Assembly (NCBI GenBank): GCA_029572935.1
Contig: JAKQHM010000027.1
Coordinates: 1 to 59,678, forward strand
Length of the DNA stretch: 59,678 bases
DNA from: Bacteroidota bacterium
Lineage (GTDB): Bacteria; Bacteroidota; Bacteroidia; Chitinophagales; Saprospiraceae
Direction of reading: 5' to 3'
Numbering within the stretch: position 1 is the stretch's first letter; every line of letters starts with the position of its first letter. A model generated the notes under the pieces. It saw nothing but the letters and a program-made list of their open reading frames with translations, was not told the DNA's origin and ran no database searches. The translations under genes and the position numbers were made by a program. Positions 18,252 to 25,628 of this stretch are shown in pieces.

Positions 18252-19381
18252 CCATCAGGATCCTGCATTTCGTGGATTATTATCTGCCTGAAACCATGAA
18301 CTGGATCCAAAGGCTTGTCCAATCTACGGGACCCAACTACGTCCATCATTTTTGTGCTCAGTATTATCATCCGGGATATAAAGATCAAATCGGGTTTTGG
18401 AGCCGGTTTGGCTCAGAGTCTGAATATCCAGTACCCACATTAAAAAAAATATGGTCCAGGGCATACTCCCTGGTGCACAGAAAGAATCTGGAGGATGCTA
18501 TTGCCCTGGAGAAAATAGATATACTTCATTTTCATTTTGGACATGTTGCATTGCATCATTTCCATCTGATCCGTTTGATGGGCAGGAGGTGTGTTGTTTC
18601 ATTATACGGGTTTGATTATGAATTTTTGGTGCATAAAAAACCAGAAGTTAAAAGAAAGTATGCTGAAATGGCAGATTGTGGCGCATGCTTTATTACAGAG
18701 GGCAATTACAGCAGCCGACTTTTAGAGTCTTATCATATTCCAAGGAGTAAGATCAGGCAGGTGCATATGTTGTTTCTGGAAAAATTTCCTATTCAGATCA
18801 GACCGCTCAGCCATCCTTGCATTTTATTTCAGGCCGCCAGTTATACAGAGAAAAAGGGACAGGATGTACTCTTGAAGGCGTTAGCCAATTCAAGGTCTAG
18901 GCATCATTTCAGATTGATCCTGAATGGCGAAACGGTCGATCCGGTTTATCACAGGGAACTGGAGCAAATTATCCGATTAAATAAATTGGAGAATGTGACG
19001 CTGGGACCCAAGATCAGTACAGAGAAATATTTTCACTTACTGCAGGCCAGCCATTTCATTTGCAATCTGAGCAAGAGAAGTAAGTGGAATGATACAGAAG
19101 GAGGAATCCCGGTTTTATTAAAAGATGCACTGTGTGCAGGAAAACCGGTATTGAGTACCTTTCATTGCGATATTCCGGACACCGTTGTTTCCGGATACAA
19201 TGGCTTTTTATTTGATGAAAATGACGATCTGGAAGTAAGTCAGTGTCTGGACCATATCTCCGCAATGAGTCCGAAAGCCTACGTAAGACTTTCATACCAC
19301 GCTGCAGAATCCGTTCGGATGAAACTGCTTGCCGAAATTACTGCAAGGGAATTGCAAGCAATTTATCTTACACTATTATGA
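18248..19381 (+). CDS. Glycosyltransferase family 4
   Basis: A 377-residue GT-B protein. The second domain shows the GT4 pattern: FQAASYTEKKGQDVLLKAL, a middle strand NVTLGPKISTEKYFHLLQ, and the catalytic E-x7-E type region EGGIPVLLKDALCAGKPVL, followed by SGYNGFLFDENDD. It would transfer a sugar from a nucleotide donor, retaining the anomeric configuration, during surface polysaccharide assembly. A histidine-rich stretch at HFHFGHVALHHFHLIRL lies in the N-terminal domain. It overlaps the preceding AsnB-like gene (ATGA) and the next glycosyltransferase (ATGA). Donor and acceptor are not known. Confidence 0.87.
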   Translation: MTIRILHFVDYYLPETMNWIQRLVQSTGPNYVHHFCAQYYHPGYKDQIGFWSRFGSESEYPVPTLKKIWSRAYSLVHRKNLEDAIALEKIDILHFHFGHVALHHFHLIRLMGRRCVVSLYGFDYEFLVHKKPEVKRKYAEMADCGACFITEGNYSSRLLESYHIPRSKIRQVHMLFLEKFPIQIRPLSHPCILFQAASYTEKKGQDVLLKALANSRSRHHFRLILNGETVDPVYHRELEQIIRLNKLENVTLGPKISTEKYFHLLQASHFICNLSKRSKWNDTEGGIPVLLKDALCAGKPVLSTFHCDIPDTVVSGYNGFLFDENDDLEVSQCLDHISAMSPKAYVRLSYHAAESVRMKLLAEITARELQAIYLTLL

Positions 19382-20559
19382 AAAAAGTGGTCCTGCTGAA
19401 TCCATGGTGTCCCGCTGTGAGGAATCCGAGAACCCTCCGAATGGAAATGGTCAGAAAGGCACTGGAGCATGATTTTGAAGTATCCATTTTATGCTGTACA
19501 TCCAAAGCCGTCAGAACACTGGATGAGGGAGAGCCTGTCCGGTCATCCCTTTTCAATTGGCCTTTGGTCCGACTGTGGAAAGTGTTTCAATATTGTGTCA
19601 ACACAGTGGCTTTTCCCGATGCATATTTTTTTCATAGTCTGCGGCTGTTGGTTAAGTTGTGGAATGTGGCGAAGCACGAAAATGTATGTGTGATCAGTTT
19701 TTCTCCACCATTCAGTACCCATCTGGCAGCCTGTGTTTTTCGCAAGTATCATCCGGCTTCATTTTGGATCGCCGATGTGGGAGATCTTTATCATAAAAAT
19801 CCCACTTCTGTTCTTTTACCTGTTTTTCGTCCCATGCAAAGGATTTTTCAAATAAACTTGCTGGGCAAAGCAGATCGCCTGGTATTTAATTCCAAAGGCA
19901 TACAGGAAAGAATGATTCAGGAGAACAAACTGGATAAGAAGAAATGTAAACTGATCTACAACGGAAGCTCTGTTGATTTTTCAGGCCTCGACTCGATAAA
20001 AGAAACTTCGATCAGATTTCTCTACGCGGGCAGCACTTATGCCAGACTGAGAGAAGGTTTGTGGGAAATGGAAATTCTTTCGGAGATCTTGATAATCTTG
20101 CAAGACAGGGGATTTGAGGCAAAAATAAGACTGGCAGGGAGGCAATGCGAAAAACTGATTGATCAATATGCGCAAGAAAAGAAAGTGCAAATGATCCATC
20201 ATTCGAACAGGGACAAGTTAATCTCACTTTACAGGCATGCAGATTTTTTAATCTGTTTTTCGAATGGTGATTACCCGGGCCTGCCGAGCAAGCTCTGTGA
20301 GTACCGTGCATCGGGTTTACCCATTATTTGTTTTGCAGAAGGACCATTGGAAGCGGCTCTGGACTATCTTTCGGACTATGAGCCATGGTTCCCTTTTATT
20401 TCAGGAAAGACTAGACTGGAGGACTTGTTGGAATTCATAATGGCACACCGCTCAAAAGGGATATTGGCAAATCATGAAGAGGACCAAATGATCGGTCAGC
20501 AATGGCGGGAATTGCTTTTTAATTCCTCAAAAAATGGAAATACCTTTTTAAAAGTATAA
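19378..20559 (+). CDS. Second glycosyltransferase of the cluster (GT4-like)
   Basis: A 393-residue protein from the ATG at 19378, which overlaps the preceding stop; a longer frame starting upstream is not needed. The fold is GT-B: MVRKALEHDFEVSILC in the N-domain, KADRLVFNSKGIQERM and NGSSVDF at the hinge, then ISLYRHADFLICFSNGDYPGLPSKLCEYRASGLPIICF, which resembles the GT4 sugar-nucleotide-binding end but lacks the usual E-x7-E spacing. It is the last gene of the flippase operon. A function in completing or polymerising the same glycan is likely; the donor is unknown. Confidence 0.83.
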   Translation: MKKVVLLNPWCPAVRNPRTLRMEMVRKALEHDFEVSILCCTSKAVRTLDEGEPVRSSLFNWPLVRLWKVFQYCVNTVAFPDAYFFHSLRLLVKLWNVAKHENVCVISFSPPFSTHLAACVFRKYHPASFWIADVGDLYHKNPTSVLLPVFRPMQRIFQINLLGKADRLVFNSKGIQERMIQENKLDKKKCKLIYNGSSVDFSGLDSIKETSIRFLYAGSTYARLREGLWEMEILSEILIILQDRGFEAKIRLAGRQCEKLIDQYAQEKKVQMIHHSNRDKLISLYRHADFLICFSNGDYPGLPSKLCEYRASGLPIICFAEGPLEAALDYLSDYEPWFPFISGKTRLEDLLEFIMAHRSKGILANHEEDQMIGQQWRELLFNSSKNGNTFLKV

Positions 20560-20589
20560 TTTATTGAATATTTGTCGGAAAATCCCTCC

Positions 20590-21747
20590 ATGGAATTAAA
20601 TCTTACATCCAAACTACCATCCGCCGGCGTGTCCGTATTTGCCAGAATGACGGCTCTGGCCAATCAGCATGGAGCCATCAACCTGGCTCAGGGATTTCCC
20701 GACTTCAATCCTCCCGACGAACTGATTGAATACCTTTACGAAGCCGCTTTAAACGGCATGAATCAGTACGCACCGATGCCGGGTTTACCGGCACTTCGGG
20801 AACAGATTTGCAATAGGTTGGAAAATCTGTATGCGTATAAAGCAGATCCCGATCACCACATCACCGTAACAGCTGGTGCCACGCAGGCTTTGTTCACGAT
20901 CCTCAGCGCGTTCGTGAGGCCAGGTGACAAAGTACTAATCTTTGAACCAGCCTATGACTCATACGCCCCTGCGGTCATTTCAAATGGAGGTATTCCGGAG
21001 TTTATCCGCCTGCAGTCCCCGGATTTCAGGATTCCCATGGATGAATTGGAGGATCGGCTTAAAAAGGAAAGTTTCAGACTCATCCTCATCAATAACCCCC
21101 ACAATCCATGCGGGAGTGTACTGACAGAAGCGGATATCAGACACATTGCAGAAATCACGGCTCCCTATCAGAGTATCCTCGTCTGGGACGAAGTGTACGA
21201 TTATCTGGTCTACGACAATAAAAGTCACTACAGTGCCCTACAAAACTCTGAACTGATGGACAGGAGCATAGTGGTTTTCTCCATGGGCAAAACCCTGCAC
21301 AACACAGGATGGAAAATCGGATATACTGTAGCCGCATCTTATCTGACCCAGGAGATCCGTAAAATGCACCAGTTCACCGTTTTTTCAGTGAACACACCCG
21401 CACAGGCAGCCACGGCAAAATTCATGGAGAAGCAGCCCGGTTTTTTTTCTCAGTTAGGCAGTTTCTACCAGCGAAAGAGGGACTTTTTTCTAAAACAGCT
21501 TGAGACCTCACCATTTGACTTTTATGTTCCGGAAGGCAGTTATTTTGCTCTGGCAGATTACTCAAAGTGGTACGAAGGAGATGATGAGTCAGCAGCGGCC
21601 AAACTCGTTGGAGAGCTGGGTGTCGCAGCGATTCCGATTTCTGCATTTTACCACGATGGCTATGATCCGCGATTGCTGCGTTTTTGTTTTGCCAAAAAAG
21701 AAGAAACCCTCGAGGCAGCAGCACGGAGGCTGAATGGAAGAAATTAA
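20590..21747 (+). CDS. Pyridoxal-phosphate aminotransferase, methionine/kynurenine transaminase type
   Basis: A 385-residue class I/II aminotransferase from the ATG at 20590; a TTG at 20572 coincides with a probable -7 element and is rejected as start. The family signature NNPHNPCGSVLT, DEVYDYLVY and the PLP-lysine motif SMGKTLHNTGWKIGY (Lys234) are all present. The closest enzyme type is the methionine aminotransferase YbdL / kynurenine-oxoglutarate transaminase branch, which transaminates methionine, glutamine and aromatic amino acids with 2-oxo acids. The substrate is inferred from family only. The gene ends next to a convergent DtxR-type regulator. Confidence 0.9.
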   Translation: MELNLTSKLPSAGVSVFARMTALANQHGAINLAQGFPDFNPPDELIEYLYEAALNGMNQYAPMPGLPALREQICNRLENLYAYKADPDHHITVTAGATQALFTILSAFVRPGDKVLIFEPAYDSYAPAVISNGGIPEFIRLQSPDFRIPMDELEDRLKKESFRLILINNPHNPCGSVLTEADIRHIAEITAPYQSILVWDEVYDYLVYDNKSHYSALQNSELMDRSIVVFSMGKTLHNTGWKIGYTVAASYLTQEIRKMHQFTVFSVNTPAQAATAKFMEKQPGFFSQLGSFYQRKRDFFLKQLETSPFDFYVPEGSYFALADYSKWYEGDDESAAAKLVGELGVAAIPISAFYHDGYDPRLLRFCFAKKEETLEAAARRLNGRN

Positions 21748-21758
21748 AAATATCCAGA

Positions 21759-22430
21759 TCAGGGATTTTGCTTCACCAGAATCTCTTTGGTCAACTCAAA
21801 TCCCAAGCGGATTACTTTTTGGTCGGAATTCCGTAGTTCCAGAGATTTATCAAAATGCGTATATCCGGATACTGTAAAGGAAGCACCAGGCCGGATACCC
21901 AATGTATCGAGGTGTCTGAGGAAATCAGGATCTGCGGTTCGCACGCCCAGTACTGAAATTTCGACGCCCTTGGTTTTTACATTTGAAAGGGCTGTTTGGG
22001 CACGATAGGTAAAGCTGCCATTTTGATTGGGAATGGGATCGCCATGAGGATCAAATTTTGGAAAACCCAGAAAAGCCTCCAGTCGGTTGATCAATTCATC
22101 TGAACGGACGTGCTCCAGCTGCTCGGCCATATCGTGGATTTCATCCCAGGAAAAATGAAGAGAATCATGTAGAAAAACCTCCCAGATCCTGTGCTTTCGG
22201 ATCAATTGAAGGGCAAATTTCATCCCGTCTTTGGAAAGACTTACGCCCCTGTATTTTTCGTAGTGGATGAGCCCCTTTTCTGAAAGTTTGCGGATCATAT
22301 CCGTGACCGAAGCAGCACTCGTGCCCAACTCAGCTGCGATACCGTTGGTAGAACTATTTTGTTCGCCCGTTCGTTCTGAGATCTTGTAGATGGCCTTCAG
22401 ATAATTTTCCTCGGTAGATGACAGAAGCAT
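21759..22430 (-). CDS. DtxR/MntR-family metal-dependent repressor
   Basis: A 223-residue protein from the ATG at 22430; a start at 22466 would lie upstream of a perfect -7 element and is rejected. It has an N-terminal winged helix (TEENYLKAIYKIS ... TSAASVTDMIRKLSEKGLI), a metal-binding dimerisation domain (HDMAEQLEHVRSDELINRLEAFL) and a C-terminal SH3/FeoA-like domain from about residue 145. This three-domain plan fits iron- or manganese-responsive DtxR-family repressors; which metal it senses cannot be told. It faces a divergent nitroreductase gene. A likely target is the TonB-dependent receptor at 25629-27863, whose promoter holds an inverted repeat (see 27893-27908). Confidence 0.9.
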   Translation of the reverse strand: MLLSSTEENYLKAIYKISERTGEQNSSTNGIAAELGTSAASVTDMIRKLSEKGLIHYEKYRGVSLSKDGMKFALQLIRKHRIWEVFLHDSLHFSWDEIHDMAEQLEHVRSDELINRLEAFLGFPKFDPHGDPIPNQNGSFTYRAQTALSNVKTKGVEISVLGVRTADPDFLRHLDTLGIRPGASFTVSGYTHFDKSLELRNSDQKVIRLGFELTKEILVKQNP

Positions 22431-22445
22431 GGGATAATCTTTAGG

Positions 22446-22453
22446 CAAAGTTA
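22446..22453 (-). promoter_or_regulatory. -7 promoter element of the DtxR-family gene
   Basis: On the minus strand the sequence is TAACTTTG, an exact match to TAnnTTTG, ending 15 nt before the ATG at 22430. It decides the start codon of the repressor gene. Confidence 0.55.
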
Positions 22454-22477
22454 AAAGGACTTTCAAACAAGCTTAAA

Positions 22478-23053
22478 ATGAATTCAGATTACCAGATTCT
22501 CAGCCGGATCATCAGAAACCGCAGGTCCGTTTTTCCCAATCAGTTTGTACCCGGGCAGATCCCGGAGGAATTGGTAGATGGCTTGATCGCCCAGGCGACC
22601 TGGGCTCCTACGCACAAGAAAACCGAACCCTGGCGTTTGGTCCGGATCAGAGGAGAGAAATTGCGCGATCTTTCCGAATTCTTGGCTGATTTCTACAAGA
22701 AAAATACGCCCGAAGAGAAGTTCTCTGAAATCAAATGGAAAAAAGCCGGAGAACGACCCCTCCAGAGCGCTTACGTGTTGGCGCTTTGTATCGAGCGCAG
22801 TCCGGCAGAACTCATTCCTGCCTGGGAAGAGACCGCTGCTCTGGCATGTGCGGTTCAAAATCTATGGCTGGGTTGTGCTGCATTGGGGATCGGTGCTTAT
22901 TGGAGTACACCGGACGCCATCCGATCTTTGGGAAAACTGTTTGACCCAAGCGGAAAGGAAGAATGTCTGGGTCTCTTTTACATGGGATGGGCCCCACAGG
23001 AAGTGCCCGATTCCAGTCGGAAATCGCCGCAGGAAATCTCCAGGTATTGGTAA
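22478..23053 (+). CDS. Nitroreductase family protein
   Basis: A 191-residue FMN-dependent nitroreductase-fold protein. Family landmarks are the N-terminal RIIRNRRSV (FMN phosphate contact), ATWAPTHKKTEPWRLV, and the C-terminal LWLGCAALGIGAYWSTP followed by GLFYMGW. Such enzymes reduce nitro groups, quinones or flavins with NAD(P)H; the natural substrate is unknown. Its stop lies 3 nt before a hairpin that I read as the terminator of a minus-strand RNA. The gene is divergent from the DtxR-family regulator and could be regulated from the same 48-bp gap. Confidence 0.88.
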   Translation: MNSDYQILSRIIRNRRSVFPNQFVPGQIPEELVDGLIAQATWAPTHKKTEPWRLVRIRGEKLRDLSEFLADFYKKNTPEEKFSEIKWKKAGERPLQSAYVLALCIERSPAELIPAWEETAALACAVQNLWLGCAALGIGAYWSTPDAIRSLGKLFDPSGKEECLGLFYMGWAPQEVPDSSRKSPQEISRYW

Positions 23054-23299
23054 AAAAACCCCCGGAGTCTTGCTCCGGAGGTTATATACAGAGTGAAAGG
23101 GGTTATCGGAATGTCTTCCATCACAGCCTTTGGAATCCCTTTGTGATCGGGCCTTCTGGTCATAACCACGTTTGAAAGAACAAAGAGGTTTACGACAGGC
23201 TGAAATAATAAAGACAGCACGGACAATATGATCCGTCTTTTTGGACAGGATATAATGATATACTGCCAGCTTCAAAATACTGGTTCCAAAAAATCGGAC
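23052..23299 (-). ncRNA. Putative structured ncRNA of about 250 nt, minus strand
   Basis: This 368-bp gap between the nitroreductase and yifB holds a complete minus-strand transcription unit: a promoter (CTTG, 20 nt, TATATTTG; see 23306-23337) and, about 220 nt later, a strong hairpin followed by a T run. Between them are several stems: 23210-23215 with 23235-23240 (AAAGAC/GTCTTT, plus an inner GGA/TCC), 23120-23125 with 23142-23147 (ATCACA/TGTGAT), and 23282-23287 with 23296-23300. Two minus-strand frames stay open, but both run straight through the terminator without a stop, so a protein is unlikely. It does not show the RNase P, SRP or tmRNA landmarks I know; 6S RNA cannot be excluded. Confidence 0.55.
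23057..23083 (-). terminator. Rho-independent terminator of the putative ncRNA
   Basis: An 11-bp stem with one mismatch (23057-23067 with 23073-23083, loop TCTTG) is followed on the minus strand by a run of seven T residues. On the plus strand no T run follows, so it points to a minus-strand transcript. Confidence 0.7.
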
Positions 23300-23305
23300 C
23301 CAATG

Positions 23306-23337
23306 CAAATATACAACATTAAAACCCTCAAGTCAAG
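23306..23337 (-). promoter_or_regulatory. Promoter of the putative ncRNA
   Basis: On the minus strand CTTG (23337-23334) lies 20 nt before TATATTTG (23313-23306), close to the Bacteroidota consensus TTTG-N19/21-TAnnTTTG. Transcription would start near 23299. Confidence 0.55.
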
Positions 23338-23374
23338 GAATTTGGAATTATTTTGAGCTCTGGCTCAACCTGTA

Positions 23375-23407
23375 TTTGTGTTATTAGAGTCGGGCATCTT
23401 ATTTTTG
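23375..23407 (+). promoter_or_regulatory. Promoter of yifB
   Basis: TTTG (23375-23378), a 21-nt spacer and TATTTTTG (23400-23407) match the Bacteroidota consensus well. The ATG of yifB follows 14 nt after the -7 element. Confidence 0.7.
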
Positions 23408-23421
23408 TCAAAATTTGAGAA

Positions 23422-24978
23422 ATGCTCTATAAATCCTATTCCGCTGCAGTGCACGGGGTGGATGCGCGCACCATCACCGTGGAAGTAAATGCCGGTGGCA
23501 CCGTGGCCGCAGGAAAAATCAATTATTTTATGGTCGGTCTTCCTGATAATGCCGTGCGGGAAGGCTACCAGCGCATAGAATCTGCCATTAAAAATATTGG
23601 TTACCATCTGCCGCGACTGAAGCTGGTGGTCAACCTGGCGCCTGCAGACCTGCGTAAAGAAGGCTCTGCCTATGATTTGCCCATCGCTTTGGCGATCCTG
23701 GCCGCTACGAAGCAAATCGACGGGGAAAAATTATCTCGATACATGATCCTGGGAGAATTGTCCCTGGACGGAGGGCTCCGGCCCATAAAGGGAGTTTTGC
23801 CTATTGCCATTCAGGCTCGAAAAGAAAAATACCAGGGCATCATCCTGCCTGAAGAAAATGCAAGGGAAGCTGCCATTGTAAACCAACTGGATGTCATCGG
23901 CGTGTCCAATCTGGTCCAGGCTGTGGAATTTATAAATGGCAACCGCCATATCGAACCTCTGGTCGTGGATACGCGGGAAGAATTCGCCTATCACCAGACA
24001 CAATATCAAAAGGATTTCTCGGACGTCAGAGGACAGCAAAACATCAAAAGAGCGCTGGAAATAGCGGCAGCAGGGGGACATAATGTCATCCTGATCGGTC
24101 CTCCCGGAGCGGGCAAGACCATGCTGGCACAGAGGATACCTACCATTTTGCCGCCATTGACCCTGCACGAGGCCCTTGAGACCACCAAGATCCACTCCGT
24201 AGCAGGCATTTTGCCAGGCCGTTCCGGATTGGTGTCCATTCGCCCATTCCGGGCACCACACCACACCATCAGCGATGTTGCCCTGGTGGGTGGAGGCAGT
24301 CATCCTTCGCCCGGAGAGATATCCCTGGCTCACAACGGTGTGTTGTTTCTCGACGAATTACCCGAATTCAAGCGCACTGTGCTCGAGGTTCTCAGACAAC
24401 CCATGGAAGAGCGCAAGGTCACGATCAGTAGAGCCAAGGTCAGTATCGATTATCCGGCCAGTTTCATGCTGATTGCATCCATGAATCCTTGTCCCTGCGG
24501 ATTTTACAATCACCCTGAAAAGGATTGCGTCTGCGGCCCCGGAGTGGTTAAAAAGTATCTGTCGCGGATCAGTGGTCCCCTGCTGGACAGGATCGATCTG
24601 CATGTCGAGGTGACACCCGTTTCATCTGCTGAACTGATGGACATACCCAAAAGCACAGAGGACTCGTCACAGATCCGCGAACGCGTGATCAGGGCAAGGG
24701 AAATGCAGGAGCACCGATACCGGGATATCCCCGACGTGCATGCCAATGCGCTGATGAGTTCTTCCATGGTCCACGACATTTGCAAGATCACACAAGCTGG
24801 CAATACCCTGCTCAAAACGGCCATGCAACGTTTGCAATTATCCGCCAGGGCTTATGACCGGATCCTGAAGGTCTCCCGCACGATCGCGGATCTCGATGGC
24901 AGCGAAGAAATCAAGATCGAACACCTGGCTGAAGCGATTCACTTCAGAAGCCTGGACCGAGAAGGTTGGGCCGGATGA
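23422..24978 (+). CDS. YifB/ComM-family AAA+ ATPase (Mg-chelatase-like)
   Basis: A 518-residue protein of standard family length. Residues 1-170 form the S5/Lon-protease-like N-terminal domain (MLYKSYSAAVHGVDA, VGLPDNAVRE). The AAA+ domain has Walker A GPPGAGKT (226-233), Walker B LFLDELPEF (about 308), and a cysteine-rich insertion MNPCPCGFYNHPEKDCVCG. The ending includes RTIADLDGSEEI, typical of the Mg-chelatase C-domain. In Proteobacteria ComM is a branch-migration helicase in natural transformation; that role is inferred only by homology. The gene has its own well-formed promoter. Confidence 0.93.
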   Translation: MLYKSYSAAVHGVDARTITVEVNAGGTVAAGKINYFMVGLPDNAVREGYQRIESAIKNIGYHLPRLKLVVNLAPADLRKEGSAYDLPIALAILAATKQIDGEKLSRYMILGELSLDGGLRPIKGVLPIAIQARKEKYQGIILPEENAREAAIVNQLDVIGVSNLVQAVEFINGNRHIEPLVVDTREEFAYHQTQYQKDFSDVRGQQNIKRALEIAAAGGHNVILIGPPGAGKTMLAQRIPTILPPLTLHEALETTKIHSVAGILPGRSGLVSIRPFRAPHHTISDVALVGGGSHPSPGEISLAHNGVLFLDELPEFKRTVLEVLRQPMEERKVTISRAKVSIDYPASFMLIASMNPCPCGFYNHPEKDCVCGPGVVKKYLSRISGPLLDRIDLHVEVTPVSSAELMDIPKSTEDSSQIRERVIRAREMQEHRYRDIPDVHANALMSSSMVHDICKITQAGNTLLKTAMQRLQLSARAYDRILKVSRTIADLDGSEEIKIEHLAEAIHFRSLDREGWAG

Positions 24979-24984
24979 TGCAGA

Positions 24985-25569
24985 TCATCTGACAAAACGG
25001 ATCCCCATTCTGATTCCTGCATCCGCTGCTCTTTCGGGAAAATGTCCTTCTTTTCGGGACAGGAGCAATCCGTTGAAATTCACATAGGGTTGTATCTGGA
25101 GACGAAAGTGCGGGGCAATGGGGATTTCGGCACCCATTCCCAAGGCTGCTCCCATACCGGTCTGATCCTGAACCGCCGACCTTGGACTTAAGTCGAAGAG
25201 TACCAGTAAACCAGCCGAAGCATAAAAAACAGAGTTCAGATTGAGCCGCATCAGGGCCGGGATCCTGATCCAGTGCAGTCGGTAGATTTCCCGAGAGGGT
25301 GGCTGATCCGGAGGCAGGTTGGAACCGATTATCAGGCGACTGGTGGTCCAACTCACTCCGGACTCAAAACCCAATCGTGAATGGATGGGGTAATACCAGG
25401 AGAGTCCGGTTCCAAACACTTTTTGGAGTTCATAGGAAGCATCTCCATCCAGTTGCGTCTTTAATATGGTCCCGGTACCCAGGGAGGCATAAAGTCCAAA
25501 AGAATGTTGGCCCTGAGCATAAAGGGTCTGAATGAACAGTAAAGAAAGAAAAAGGAAACGCAGGCTCAT
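24985..25569 (-). CDS. Outer-membrane beta-barrel protein
   Basis: A 194-residue protein with a signal peptide (1-20, ending LYAQGQ) followed by alternating short amphipathic strands typical of small Bacteroidota outer-membrane barrels (PorT/OMP_b-brl type): FGLYASLGTG, FGTGLSWYYPI, LGFESGVSW, HFRLQIQPYVNFNG, and a final aromatic/hydrophobic strand IRMGIRFVR. The function is unknown; similar proteins are porins or structural barrels. It is convergent with yifB and lies 59 nt downstream of the TonB-dependent receptor stop on the opposite side, in the same orientation as the receptor. Co-transcription with the receptor is not supported, since it lies after the receptor stop in reading order only if read-through occurs. 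Confidence 0.75.
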   Translation of the reverse strand: MSLRFLFLSLLFIQTLYAQGQHSFGLYASLGTGTILKTQLDGDASYELQKVFGTGLSWYYPIHSRLGFESGVSWTTSRLIIGSNLPPDQPPSREIYRLHWIRIPALMRLNLNSVFYASAGLLVLFDLSPRSAVQDQTGMGAALGMGAEIPIAPHFRLQIQPYVNFNGLLLSRKEGHFPERAADAGIRMGIRFVR

Positions 25570-25628
25570 GGAGCAAATCTAAGAGAAATGAACTGTTTAT
25601 TCCGATCTAATTGATTCAAAAATCGACA

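Noticed and set aside
22862-23308. Two overlapping minus-strand open frames over the nitroreductase 3' end and the intergenic gap
   Set aside because: Both begin at TTG codons, one inside the -7 element, and both read through a strong terminator without stopping; structured RNA explains the region better.
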